Shown here: piece by piece, positions 27,502-35,972 of the stretch
Layout of the letters: every line of letters begins with the position of its first letter
Numbering within the stretch: position 1 is the stretch's first letter
Origin: Marinobacter arenosus
GTDB lineage: Bacteria; Pseudomonadota; Gammaproteobacteria; Pseudomonadales; Oleiphilaceae
NCBI RefSeq assembly: GCF_019264345.1
Contig: NZ_JAHVAO010000001.1
Span: forward strand, 806,001-870,000
Length of the DNA stretch: 64,000 nucleotides
Reading direction: 5' to 3'
Made by a program: the position numbers and the translations under genes
Notes under the pieces: generated by a model
The model's input: the letters and a program-made list of their open reading frames with translations, nothing else
Database searches by the model: none
What the model was told of the DNA's origin: nothing

Positions 27502-29391
27502 ATGAGGAAGAATGAGTACGGCGATTACCGGAGTGTAATCACAGAGTCCTGGGATCGATGCATCGCCCAGGGGCTGGAACACGAAGACCAGCCTTCGCCA
27601 ACTGCGCAGACCCCGAAAGGCGCGGACACGACCGGGGAAACGACTGAACTACTGGCCATGACAGAGGCCGAGGTTCTGCCGTATTACAGGAACGTTCTCT
27701 CCAGCAGTCGCTGCCTGATTTTGCTCGCTGACCGGCAAGCCAATATTCTCCGCAGCTGGGGCGACGACCGAATCACCGAGGCCCACCTCAAGCCCTGGTT
27801 CGAGGACGGAGCCAACTGGCATGAACAAACCTGTGGCACCAACGCCATCGGGACCTGTATCGCGACCGGCAAACCGGTTCAGATCGAACGCAATGAACAC
27901 TTTCTGAAACTGCATCGCAGCCTGATTGGCTCGGCAGCGCCCATTTTTGACGCCACCAAGACACTGGCCGGCGCCCTCAGTGTGTTCAGTGATGCCTACC
28001 TGCCCCGGGCACACACACTGGGGATGGTGAGGCTACTGTCCCAGTCTGTTGAGAACCGGCTCATCAGCCGGCATTTCGAGCACAGCCATTGTCAGATCAC
28101 CCTCAATACGACCGCCGATAACTTCGACAGCCCCTGGTCCGGCATTCTCGTTTGTAATGACCGAGGCATGATCATTTCAAGCAACCAGCGGGCGGACCAG
28201 CTCCTGGGCCAGGACACCATGAACCGGCGCCTCGATGACCTGTTCACCACGCCGCGCAACCACATACTGGCGCACCCAGAGCGGATGCCTATGCAGTTGG
28301 TGACTCGGAGCAAGGTGCGCTTGAGTGCCCGGCTGAAACGGCCGGCGTCGCGCGCAGAGCCCGACGCCCGGTTTGCGCCGGAGAAGTCGGAACAAGCCCC
28401 CAGCATTGCCCAGCCCGACCTGACTGCCATTGAATTCGGCGATGCCTCCGTCCGCCGTTGCGCCAGCCAGGCCTTCAAGGTGCTGGAACGAGGCGTGCCG
28501 CTTCTGATTACCGGCGAAACCGGCGTCGGCAAGGAAATACTGGTCAAAGCCCTGCATGGCGCCAGTCACCGCAAGCACGAAGCCCTGGTGTCGGTGAACT
28601 GCGCCGCTATTCCGCCGGAACTGGTTGAATCGGAACTTTTCGGGTATCAGCCGGGTGCCTTTACCGGCGCCAGGGCCCAGGGCTCGCTGGGTTTTATTCG
28701 CAAGGCCCACAAGGGAATCCTGTTCCTGGATGAAATCGGGGAGATGCCGCTCTCGGCCCAATCCCGGTTGCTCAGGGTGCTCCAGGAGCGCGAGGTGACG
28801 CCAGTCGGCTCCACAGACAGCGTGTCAGTGGACCTCTTGCTGGTGACCGCTACCAACCGGTCATTGGCATCCCGGATAGAAGCCGGTCAGTTCCGCACCG
28901 ACCTGTATTACCGGATCAACGGTCTGAGCGTGGAGTTGCCACCGTTGCGGTACCGGGCGGACAAACGGGAATTGATCCGGGAAATCTACCGGGAGCATCG
29001 GGAATCCGGGCAACCTGACGAACTGTCCCCGAGCGTGCTGGCCGCCCTGGAGAATCATCCCTGGCCAGGCAACATTCGTCAGTTGGTGAACGTACTCAGG
29101 GTGGCCATTGCCATCGCCGATGGCGAAGACATCCAGGTCTGGCACCTGCCCGAGGATTTTCTGGCTCAGCTCGACGACAGCGAATCGTCTCTGGCGGCCC
29201 CGGCCTCAGAGGCGATGCCTGCCCTCCGAGACACCGACCATGACGCGGAAACGGCCAAGGGGCGGGACCCGCTGGCACGCACCCTTCGCGTCTACCATCA
29301 ATGCATGGGGAACATTTCCCGGACCGCACGGGAGCTCAGCATCAGCCGTAACACCCTGTACAAACGCCTGCGGGAACTCGGCGTCCGTTAG
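27502..29391 (+). CDS. Sigma-54-dependent Fis-family regulator, AcoR-like
   Basis: 629-aa enhancer-binding activator. An N-terminal GAF-type sensor region (about residues 70-200, containing ANWHEQTCGTNAIGTCIATGKPVQI, the AcoR/DhaR pattern) is followed by a PAS-like segment. The AAA+ domain has Walker A GETGVGKE, the sigma-54-contact loop GAFTGA, Walker B GILFLDEIGE and the arginine-finger region FRTDLYYRINGLSVELPPLR. A C-terminal Fis-type HTH follows (MGNISRTARELSISRNTLYKRL). It is divergent from the glycerol importer operon and has no acetoin or alcohol dehydrogenase genes nearby, so the glycerol importer is the likeliest target. The effector is unknown. Compare DhaR, which responds to glycerol/dihydroxyacetone metabolism. 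Confidence 0.9.
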   Translation: MRKNEYGDYRSVITESWDRCIAQGLEHEDQPSPTAQTPKGADTTGETTELLAMTEAEVLPYYRNVLSSSRCLILLADRQANILRSWGDDRITEAHLKPWFEDGANWHEQTCGTNAIGTCIATGKPVQIERNEHFLKLHRSLIGSAAPIFDATKTLAGALSVFSDAYLPRAHTLGMVRLLSQSVENRLISRHFEHSHCQITLNTTADNFDSPWSGILVCNDRGMIISSNQRADQLLGQDTMNRRLDDLFTTPRNHILAHPERMPMQLVTRSKVRLSARLKRPASRAEPDARFAPEKSEQAPSIAQPDLTAIEFGDASVRRCASQAFKVLERGVPLLITGETGVGKEILVKALHGASHRKHEALVSVNCAAIPPELVESELFGYQPGAFTGARAQGSLGFIRKAHKGILFLDEIGEMPLSAQSRLLRVLQEREVTPVGSTDSVSVDLLLVTATNRSLASRIEAGQFRTDLYYRINGLSVELPPLRYRADKRELIREIYREHRESGQPDELSPSVLAALENHPWPGNIRQLVNVLRVAIAIADGEDIQVWHLPEDFLAQLDDSESSLAAPASEAMPALRDTDHDAETAKGRDPLARTLRVYHQCMGNISRTARELSISRNTLYKRLRELGVR

Positions 29392-29417
29392 CCCCGGCCA
29401 AGGTGCTGTCCCGGGGC
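29391..29417. terminator. Hairpin between convergent regulator and glpK
   Basis: GCCCCGG (29391-29397) and CCGGGGC (29411-29417) form a 7-bp GC stem in the 29-bp gap between the convergent stops. It is probably a shared weak terminator. Confidence 0.4.
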
Positions 29418-29420
29418 CGG

Positions 29421-30893
29421 TCAGAGCTTCTCCACGGCCCGGGTCCAGCCGTCGTAGAGGCGGTCCCGGTCCGTTTTGGTCATCTGCGGCTCAAAGCGGC
29501 GGTCACACCGCCATAGCTCCGCAAGTTCGTCCAGCGACCCGTAAATGCCTGCCTGTAACCCGGCGAGGTACGCCGCGCCCAAAGCCGTCGTCTCGACGAA
29601 TGACGGCCGGTCAACCTGCGCACCCAATACGTCCGCAAGAAACTGCATTACCCAGTTATTGGCCACCATGCCCCCGTCCACGCGCAGGGTCACGGGGCGG
29701 ATGCCGTCGCGTTCCATGGCTTTCTGGAGATCCTTGGTCTGGTAGCAGACCGATTGCAGGCCGGCCGTTACGATCTCCCGGATGCCGGTATCACGGGTGA
29801 GTCCGAAGATCGCACCGCGGGCGTTGGGGTCCCAGTAAGGCGCTCCAAGCCCGGTAAACGCCGGCACAAGGTAGACGCCATGATCCACCGGCGTGCCTTG
29901 CGCCAGCGGCTCGGTTTCACAGGCATCGGCAATCAGCCGGAGTCCGTCCCGCAACCACTGTATGGCGGCTCCCGCAACGAAGATACTGCCCTCAAGTGCA
30001 TAGGTCGGCTTACCCTTAACCCGGTAGGCCACCGTTGTCAGCAAACGGTGATCCGATCTCAAAGCCTTTTCGCCCGTGTTCAGCATGAGAAAGCATCCGG
30101 TCCCGTAGGTGCTCTTGGCCATGCCCTTCTCAAAACAGGTCTGACCGAACAGCGCTGCCTGCTGGTCGCCGGCAACTCCCCGAACCCGGATACCGTTCAG
30201 GGCCCCGGCCTCAGTGATCTCTCCAAATTCATCGGCCGAGTCCATTACCTCCGGCAACAATGAGGCGGGAATGCCGAACAGCTCAAGCAACTCGGGATCC
30301 CACTCCTGGGTATGGATATTGAACAGCAACGTACGGCTGGCATTGGTGGCATCGGTTCGATGCTGCCGGCCGCCCGTCAGCCGCCAGAGCAGGAAACTGT
30401 CGACCGTACCGAACGCAAGCTCGCCGCGGTCGGCACGCTCACGGGTTCCGGGCACATTATCCAGGATCCAGCGAATCTTTGTGGCCGAAAAATAGGGATC
30501 AATGAGCAGGCCTGTTTTGGCATTCACCCAGGGCTCCGCCCCCTGTTTCTTCAGAGATTCACAGAAGGAGGCCGTTCGCCGGTCCTGCCAGACGATGGCC
30601 CGATACACGGGCTCCCCGGTCTGGCGATCCCATAGAAGGGTGGTCTCCCGCTGATTGGTGATACCTGCAGCGAGCACCTCATCACCGGGTTTGCAGCCCT
30701 CGGCCATCACCCGGCTGATCGTTCTCTGAACCGAATCCCAGATATCTTCCGGATCGTGCTCCACCCAGCCGCTGGCGGGAAAATGCTGGGCAAACTCCTC
30801 CTGATGGGAATGCCGGCAGTGTCCCTCCAGATCGAACAGAATTGCTCGGGAGCTGGTCGTTCCCTGGTCAATTGAAAGTATGTATTGGCTCAT
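29421..30893 (-). CDS. glpK: Glycerol kinase
   Basis: Phosphorylates glycerol to glycerol-3-phosphate with ATP. At 490 aa it has the FGGY-kinase signatures: the N-terminal phosphate loop [16 protein letters not shown], glycerol-contact [11 protein letters not shown] and IVWQDRRT, then [12 protein letters not shown] and [22 protein letters not shown]. The start [15 protein letters not shown] matches the family. It is divergent from glpR and is controlled through the 207-bp region holding GlpR-like half-sites. It supplies the substrate for GlpD. Confidence 0.98.
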   Translation of the reverse strand: MSQYILSIDQGTTSSRAILFDLEGHCRHSHQEEFAQHFPASGWVEHDPEDIWDSVQRTISRVMAEGCKPGDEVLAAGITNQRETTLLWDRQTGEPVYRAIVWQDRRTASFCESLKKQGAEPWVNAKTGLLIDPYFSATKIRWILDNVPGTRERADRGELAFGTVDSFLLWRLTGGRQHRTDATNASRTLLFNIHTQEWDPELLELFGIPASLLPEVMDSADEFGEITEAGALNGIRVRGVAGDQQAALFGQTCFEKGMAKSTYGTGCFLMLNTGEKALRSDHRLLTTVAYRVKGKPTYALEGSIFVAGAAIQWLRDGLRLIADACETEPLAQGTPVDHGVYLVPAFTGLGAPYWDPNARGAIFGLTRDTGIREIVTAGLQSVCYQTKDLQKAMERDGIRPVTLRVDGGMVANNWVMQFLADVLGAQVDRPSFVETTALGAAYLAGLQAGIYGSLDELAELWRCDRRFEPQMTKTDRDRLYDGWTRAVEKL

Positions 30894-30918
30894 GGTCTGG
30901 TCGTCCTTGCTTTCTTAT

Positions 30919-30947
30919 TTGTTCGCATTTTTACTTTTTTGAACATA
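30919..30947 (-). promoter_or_regulatory. GlpR-like half-sites upstream of glpK
   Basis: TTGTTCG at 30919-30925 and GAACATA at 30941-30947 are inverted ATGTTCG-like half-sites in an AT-rich stretch 26-54 bp upstream of the glpK start. Spacing is wider than in E. coli operators, so they may belong to two overlapping sites. Confidence 0.35.
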
Positions 30948-31100
30948 AAAGCCAACCGAGATCGTCGGATTCCGCAAATGGACCCGAGAAGACAGCCGCC
31001 AGAAGCTGCATAACCGCCTGAAAAACACTAAACTCCAGACATGTTTACCAGCGGCCGGTTTTTCGTATCAGAACACAGCAAAACTGCGGAGGTAGTGTGA

Positions 31101-31859
31101 ATGGCACAGCGTCGCCGACAGGACCTGATTATGGAGATGATTCAGCAGAGCGGGTTCGTCACCACGGAGCAGTTGGTTGATCAGTTCAAGGTAACGCCTC
31201 AAACCATCCGCCGTGATCTCAACGAGTTGGCCAAGGAAAAGAAGCTTCGCCGGCATCATGGTGGAGCCGGGATCGACTCGAGCACGGTCAACACCGCCTA
31301 TCAAACCCGAAAAATCATGGACCTGGAAGCCAAGGAGCGCATTGCCGAAGCCCTGGTGGAAATGATTCCCGACAACGCCTCCATGTTCATCAATATCGGC
31401 ACCACCACAGAGACTATCGCCAAGGCGCTGCTGGTCCGGAACAATCTCCAGATCGTCACCAATAACCTGCACGTCGCATCCATCCTGTCCGCAAAAGAGG
31501 ACTTTCACGTCATCATCGCCGGCGGCGAGGTCCGGAACCGTGATGGCGGCATCGTCGGTGAGGCCACCCGTGATTTCATCAACCAGTTCAAGATGGATTT
31601 CGGCATCATCGGCATTAGCGGCATCCATGACGACGGCTCCCTGCTCGACTTCGACTACCGGGAAGTCCGTGTCGCCCAGGCTATCATCGCCAATTCCGAT
31701 CAGGTGCTCCTCGCCGCAGACCACACCAAGTTCGGCCGGAACGCCATGGTCCGCCTGGGCAACATCACCCAGGCCGATCACGTCTTCACCGATGCCCAGC
31801 CTCCTCTGGACATCCGTCAATTGCTGACCGAACACAACGTCAAACTCCACATCGTCTGA
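31101..31859 (+). CDS. glpR: Glycerol-3-phosphate regulon repressor (DeoR family)
   Basis: 252-aa DeoR-family repressor. The N-terminal HTH is RRQDLIMEMIQQSGFVTTEQLVDQFKVTPQTIRRDLNELAKEKKLRRHHGGA. The C-terminal sugar-phosphate-binding domain has NIGTTTETIAKAL and the IGISGIHDDGSLLDFDYREV segment. Glycerol-3-phosphate relieves repression in the characterised family. GGAGG lies 8 nt before the ATG. It lies between glpK (divergent) and glpD (same strand), and candidate operators occur upstream of glpS, glpK and glpD. Confidence 0.95.
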   Translation: MAQRRRQDLIMEMIQQSGFVTTEQLVDQFKVTPQTIRRDLNELAKEKKLRRHHGGAGIDSSTVNTAYQTRKIMDLEAKERIAEALVEMIPDNASMFINIGTTTETIAKALLVRNNLQIVTNNLHVASILSAKEDFHVIIAGGEVRNRDGGIVGEATRDFINQFKMDFGIIGISGIHDDGSLLDFDYREVRVAQAIIANSDQVLLAADHTKFGRNAMVRLGNITQADHVFTDAQPPLDIRQLLTEHNVKLHIV

Positions 31860-31929
31860 ACGCGACTTTGCGCCCCTGACGCTGCCCCGGGAATCCGACC
31901 TTGATTTTCGTTTTTTTTCTTATTTTTCC

Positions 31930-31958
31930 TTTACGAATATTTTAGACTTTCGCATAAT
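31930..31958 (+). promoter_or_regulatory. glpD promoter
   Basis: TTTACG (31930-31935) and CATAAT (31953-31958) are separated by exactly 17 bp in AT-rich sequence about 75 bp before glpD. The -10 runs into a GlpR-like operator. Confidence 0.55.
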
Positions 31959-31974
31959 GCTCGAAGTCGAACGA
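31957..31974 (+). promoter_or_regulatory. GlpR-like operator at glpD
   Basis: ATGCTCGAAGTCGAACGA keeps the 7-4-7 architecture of the E. coli GlpR operator (ATGTTCGATAACGAACAT), matching at 12 of 18 positions. It covers the end of the -10 and the expected transcript start, a repressing position. Confidence 0.5.
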
Positions 31975-32029
31975 AAAGTGTGCAACCCCGGGGCCATACT
32001 TTTGCCACAAAGGGAGGAACAGAGCAGCC

Positions 32030-33559
32030 ATGATTAAGGAACAGGACACCTATGACGTTGTTGTCGTCGGTGGCGGCGTGAACGGAACAGGCATCGCGAT
32101 GGATGCGGCGGGGCGCGGGCTCAGGGTATTGCTCTGTGAAATGAACGATCTAGCGTCGGCGACCTCTTCCAGCAGCAGCAAGCTGATTCACGGTGGGCTG
32201 CGCTACCTCGAGCATTACGAGTTCCGGCTGGTTCGGGAGGCCCTTGCCGAGCGCGAATCACTGCTTCGGAACTCTCCACACATCATGTGGCCCATGCGTT
32301 TCCGCCTGCCCCACCGTCCTCACCTCCGACCCGCCTGGATGATACGGACCGGCCTGTTTTTGTACGATCATCTGGCCAAACGGGAACTTCTGCCCGGCTC
32401 ACGTTCGATCCGGTTCGACAGCTCCGACCCTCTGAAGCCGGAACTCGTCAAAGGTTTCGAGTATTCCGATGGCTGGGTGGACGACGCCCGACTGGTCGTG
32501 CTGACCGCGAAGAAAGCCCAGGAATCCGGTGCCCGCATCATGACCCGGACCAAATGCGTGAAGGCAGAAAGAGGCAACAACGAGTGGACGGTTACGCTGA
32601 GAGACACGGGAGACGATTCCGAGCAAACTGTCAGGGCCCGCGCCATTGTCAACGCCTCCGGCCCCTGGGTGAGTAAACTCTTTGGTGAAACCCTCGCCAT
32701 GCCCGCCCCCAGGATGATCCGGATGGTCAAGGGCAGCCACATCGTCGTACCGCGCCTGAACAAAGGCACCGAAGCCTACATCCTGCAGAACGAGGATGAA
32801 CGCATCGTGTTCGTGATTCCCTATGAAGATCAGTTTTCACTCGTGGGTACCACGGACGTCGATTATGAGGGCGATCCGAAGCAGGCGCGCATCTCTCCGG
32901 AGGAAACCGAGTACCTGCTCGACATTGTGAACTCGCATTTCAAGCGGCAACTGAGCGCCGAGGATGTGGTCTGGTCCTATTCCGGGGTGCGTCCACTGAT
33001 GGACGGCGAAGAGGAGAATGCGCAAAAAGCGTCCCGGGACTATTCCTTCGAAGTCAGCAGCGAGCCCGGCAAGGCACCGTTGATTTCGGTCTTTGGCGGC
33101 AAGATCACGACCTATCGCAAGCTCGCCGAAGCGGCAACCGACAAGCTCTGTCAGTTCTTTCCCAACGCGGGTGGCCGCTGGACCAAAAACGCCGTTTTGC
33201 CCGGGGGCGATTTTGACAACCAGGAGAACCTGTCGGCCCGGCTGCATCATGACTTTCCCTGGTTACCGGACAATCTGATCAGCCGGTATGTCCGAACCTA
33301 CGGGACCAGTGCCTATACCTTCCTGCGCGACTGCACGTCGGTGGACGATCTCGGCCAACACTTTGCCGGCACGCTTTACGCCGCCGAAGTTCGCTATCTG
33401 AGGGAAGCCGAATGGGCCCTGGATGCCGATGACATTCTGTGGCGCCGAACCAAGCAGGGACTCTACGCAACCGAGCAGGACGTTGAAGCCCTGAACCAGT
33501 TTCTCCGGGGGCAACAGGCATCCAATTCGAGCGATGCCGCGATGCACCACAGCGCCTGA
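32030..33559 (+). CDS. glpD: Aerobic glycerol-3-phosphate dehydrogenase
   Basis: FAD-dependent, membrane-associated enzyme oxidising glycerol-3-phosphate to dihydroxyacetone phosphate with electrons to quinone. The 509-aa product has the dinucleotide fold VVVVGGGVNGTGIAMDAAGRGLRVLLCE, the substrate/FAD motif SSSSSKLIHGGLRYLE and FALVGTTD-type segments (FSLVGTTDVDYEGDP). GGAGG precedes the ATG. It forms a minimal glycerol route with GlpK. The downstream gene is convergent, only 3 bp from the stop. Confidence 0.98.
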   Translation: MIKEQDTYDVVVVGGGVNGTGIAMDAAGRGLRVLLCEMNDLASATSSSSSKLIHGGLRYLEHYEFRLVREALAERESLLRNSPHIMWPMRFRLPHRPHLRPAWMIRTGLFLYDHLAKRELLPGSRSIRFDSSDPLKPELVKGFEYSDGWVDDARLVVLTAKKAQESGARIMTRTKCVKAERGNNEWTVTLRDTGDDSEQTVRARAIVNASGPWVSKLFGETLAMPAPRMIRMVKGSHIVVPRLNKGTEAYILQNEDERIVFVIPYEDQFSLVGTTDVDYEGDPKQARISPEETEYLLDIVNSHFKRQLSAEDVVWSYSGVRPLMDGEEENAQKASRDYSFEVSSEPGKAPLISVFGGKITTYRKLAEAATDKLCQFFPNAGGRWTKNAVLPGGDFDNQENLSARLHHDFPWLPDNLISRYVRTYGTSAYTFLRDCTSVDDLGQHFAGTLYAAEVRYLREAEWALDADDILWRRTKQGLYATEQDVEALNQFLRGQQASNSSDAAMHHSA

Positions 33560-33562
33560 ACG

Positions 33563-34165
33563 TCAGCGTTCTGCCAGTATTGAGGCCACTCGCGCCCGCA
33601 GCGCCGGAACGGTGACCTCTTCAAACCATGGGTTCCGCCGTAGCCATACGTTGTTGCGGGGGCTGGGGTGCGGCATTGGCACCACGTCTGGCCAGTAACG
33701 TTCCCAGTTCTTCACATTGCCGGTAACCGAGGCCTCACCGTCCGGCAGGTGCCACGCATGGGCATAGCGGCCGATCACCAGCGTCAGTGAAATGTCCGGC
33801 AATCGATCAAGCAGTGCCTGGCGCCAGGCCGGTGCACATTCCGGCCGCGGCGGCAGATCGCCCGATTTCCCCGTTCCCGGGTAACAGAAGCCCATGGGCA
33901 GAATGGCCAGCTTCTGTTCGTCGTAAAAAGTATCCCGGGTCACCCCCATCCAATCCCGCAGCCGGTCCCCACTGGGGTCGTTGAAGGGGAGCCCGGTGTC
34001 ATGAACGCGGCGACCGGGCGCCTGCCCAACCACCAGAATGCGTGACGATTCCGAGAGCTGAACCACCGGCCTCGGGCCACAGGGCAACACGTCCGCGCAA
34101 ATGGTGCAGGCCCTCACCCGCCGAACCAGTTCCCGGAAAGGTAAGTCGGCAAGTTGATCTGTCAT
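33563..34165 (-). CDS. Uracil-DNA glycosylase superfamily protein
   Basis: 200-aa member of the UDG fold. Motif 1 is VVGQAPGRRVHDTGLPFNDPSGDRLRDWMG and motif 2 is MPHPSPRNN. Cysteines CTICADVLPC near the N-terminus, plus GFCYPGTG and RPEC, could bind a metal or Fe-S cluster as in family 4 enzymes, but the spacing differs. The activity (base excision or other) is not proven. It is divergent from a nitroreductase gene and convergent with glpD; no functional link is visible. Confidence 0.8.
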   Translation of the reverse strand: MTDQLADLPFRELVRRVRACTICADVLPCGPRPVVQLSESSRILVVGQAPGRRVHDTGLPFNDPSGDRLRDWMGVTRDTFYDEQKLAILPMGFCYPGTGKSGDLPPRPECAPAWRQALLDRLPDISLTLVIGRYAHAWHLPDGEASVTGNVKNWERYWPDVVPMPHPSPRNNVWLRRNPWFEEVTVPALRARVASILAER

Positions 34166-34246
34166 GGGTCAATCGTCATCCCGGCAATTGCATCACTGAA
34201 GGGTTTCCCGTAACCATAGAGCGACACGAACCCAAAAGGAACCGTT

Positions 34247-34981
34247 ATGAATGCGAAGGCAGGGGCGCTCCCGGACATCAATGTGGAGGAGTTTCGAAAG
34301 GTGGTGCGTTCCCGGCGTTCCATCCGCCGGTTCAAGAATGATCCAGTACCCGACGACGTGCTGGCAGACTGCCTCGAACTGGCCACGCTCGCGCCCAACT
34401 CCAGCAATCTGCAGCCCTGGGAATTTTACGTGGTGCGCACGCCGGAACTGAAATCCAGGGTGGCCGGGGCCTGCCTCGGACAGAATGCGGCGAAAACGGC
34501 ACCACTCCTGATTGCCATTGTAGCCCGCACCGACACCTGGCGAAATCACGCCCGACTGGCGGTGGAGCAATGGCCCGAGGAGAAACTCCCTCCGATTGTC
34601 GAAAAGTACTACCGGAAGATTGCCCCCATCCACTACAACCAGGGCCCGTTCGGCCTGCTGGGCGTTGCCAAGAAAGCAGCGGGCTTCGTGGTTGGCCTGA
34701 CCCGCCCGGTACCGCGAGGCCCCTATTCGTCCAATGAAATGAAAGTCTGGGCGACCAAATCAACGGCGCTGGCCGCGGAAAACCTGATGCTCGCCCTGCG
34801 GGCACACGGGTACGATTCCTGCCCGATGGAAGGCTTTGACGAATGCCGCGTGAAAAAACTGCTGAAAATTCCGAAGAAAGGGCTGGTCACCATGATGCTG
34901 GCTGCCGGCAAACGGGCGGAAAACGGGGTTTACAATCAGCAATACCGGGTCGCTCAGGAAAACCTGATTCACTACCTGTAG
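34247..34981 (+). CDS. Nitroreductase family protein
   Basis: FMN-dependent NAD(P)H oxidoreductase family member, 244 aa. The N-terminal FMN-contact segment is VVRSRRSIRRFKNDPVPDDVLADCLELATLAPNSSNLQPWEFYVV, and the second half has TKSTALAAENLMLALRAHGYDSCPMEGF. AAGGAA lies 5 nt before the ATG. The in vivo substrate is unknown. It is a stand-alone gene divergent from the UDG-like gene. Confidence 0.9.
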   Translation: MNAKAGALPDINVEEFRKVVRSRRSIRRFKNDPVPDDVLADCLELATLAPNSSNLQPWEFYVVRTPELKSRVAGACLGQNAAKTAPLLIAIVARTDTWRNHARLAVEQWPEEKLPPIVEKYYRKIAPIHYNQGPFGLLGVAKKAAGFVVGLTRPVPRGPYSSNEMKVWATKSTALAAENLMLALRAHGYDSCPMEGFDECRVKKLLKIPKKGLVTMMLAAGKRAENGVYNQQYRVAQENLIHYL

Positions 34982-35006
34982 ACGCTACCCGGCCCGGAGC
35001 AACGGA

Positions 35007-35972
35007 CTAGACCTCCGGATTGCCCAGGGCTTCGGCGGCACCCAGAAGTCCGGTGTAGGGCTCGGTCACCACGTAGACCGGTGTGCGCTCGACCAGCGGG
35101 CGCATGCGGCCCTTGTCTTCGAACCCGGCCCGAAACGGGCTTTCCAGGAAGAAATCGAGAAAACGTGGCAGGATGCCGCCGCAAAGATAAACGCCGCCTG
35201 TACTGCCCAACGTCAATACAGCGTTGCCAGCAACACGACCCAGGATTTCGCAGAAATGGCGCAGCGCATGACGCGCCAGCGGATCCGCCTGTCCCAGGGC
35301 TGCCTCGGTCACTCGTTCGGGCGCATCCAGCGGTGCCGCCACGCCCTGGATTTCCGCGTGCGCCTGGTAAAGATTCAGCAACCCCTGGCCACACAGAATC
35401 CGCTCCACGGACACTCGCCCGAAGCGAGCCTTGAGGATGCGCAGGATGGCCATTTCCGTATCGTCCGTGGGCGCGAAGTCCACGTGACCGCCCTCGGTCA
35501 TCAGGGGCACCCAACCATGGGTAATAGGCACCAGTCCGGATACGCCAAGGCCGGTTCCGGGCCCCATTACCAGCCGCGGCCGGCGCTCATCGCCGGGGCC
35601 GCCACAGACATGCACCAGTTGATCTGAGCGGACGTGGGGCACACCCAGCGCCATGGCCGTGAAGTCGTTGATGACCTTGAATGCCTGCCAGCCGAAACGG
35701 GCGCGGACCTCATCGGTGTCGAAACACCAGTGATTGTTGGTCATCCTGACACGGGTACCGCTCACCGGCGAGGCTACCGCCAGGCAGGCTTCGGAGACGG
35801 AAGCCACCCCCACGCGTTCAAGGTAGTCCACCACGGCATCGTCCAGATTGCCGTAATCGCCACACGGCAGGATTTCAATGGCCTCAGGCCGGACGCTGCC
35901 CTGTGCCACCAGGGCGAATCGCGCATTGGTCCCACCGATGTCTCCGACCAGGGCATACTGACTTGCTGTCAT
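35007..35972 (-). CDS. glk: Glucokinase
   Basis: ATP-dependent glucose 6-phosphorylation in the cytoplasm. At 321 aa it is of the E. coli Glk type rather than ROK. The ATP-binding phosphate-1 motif is [15 protein letters not shown], the substrate region is [14 protein letters not shown], and further motifs are [14 protein letters not shown] and [12 protein letters not shown]. The ATG overlaps the edd stop (ATGA), so the genes are translationally coupled. It takes free glucose produced by the alpha-glucosidase into the Entner-Doudoroff pathway; no PTS gene is in the window. Confidence 0.96.
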   Translation of the reverse strand: MTASQYALVGDIGGTNARFALVAQGSVRPEAIEILPCGDYGNLDDAVVDYLERVGVASVSEACLAVASPVSGTRVRMTNNHWCFDTDEVRARFGWQAFKVINDFTAMALGVPHVRSDQLVHVCGGPGDERRPRLVMGPGTGLGVSGLVPITHGWVPLMTEGGHVDFAPTDDTEMAILRILKARFGRVSVERILCGQGLLNLYQAHAEIQGVAAPLDAPERVTEAALGQADPLARHALRHFCEILGRVAGNAVLTLGSTGGVYLCGGILPRFLDFFLESPFRAGFEDKGRMRPLVERTPVYVVTEPYTGLLGAAEALGNPEV

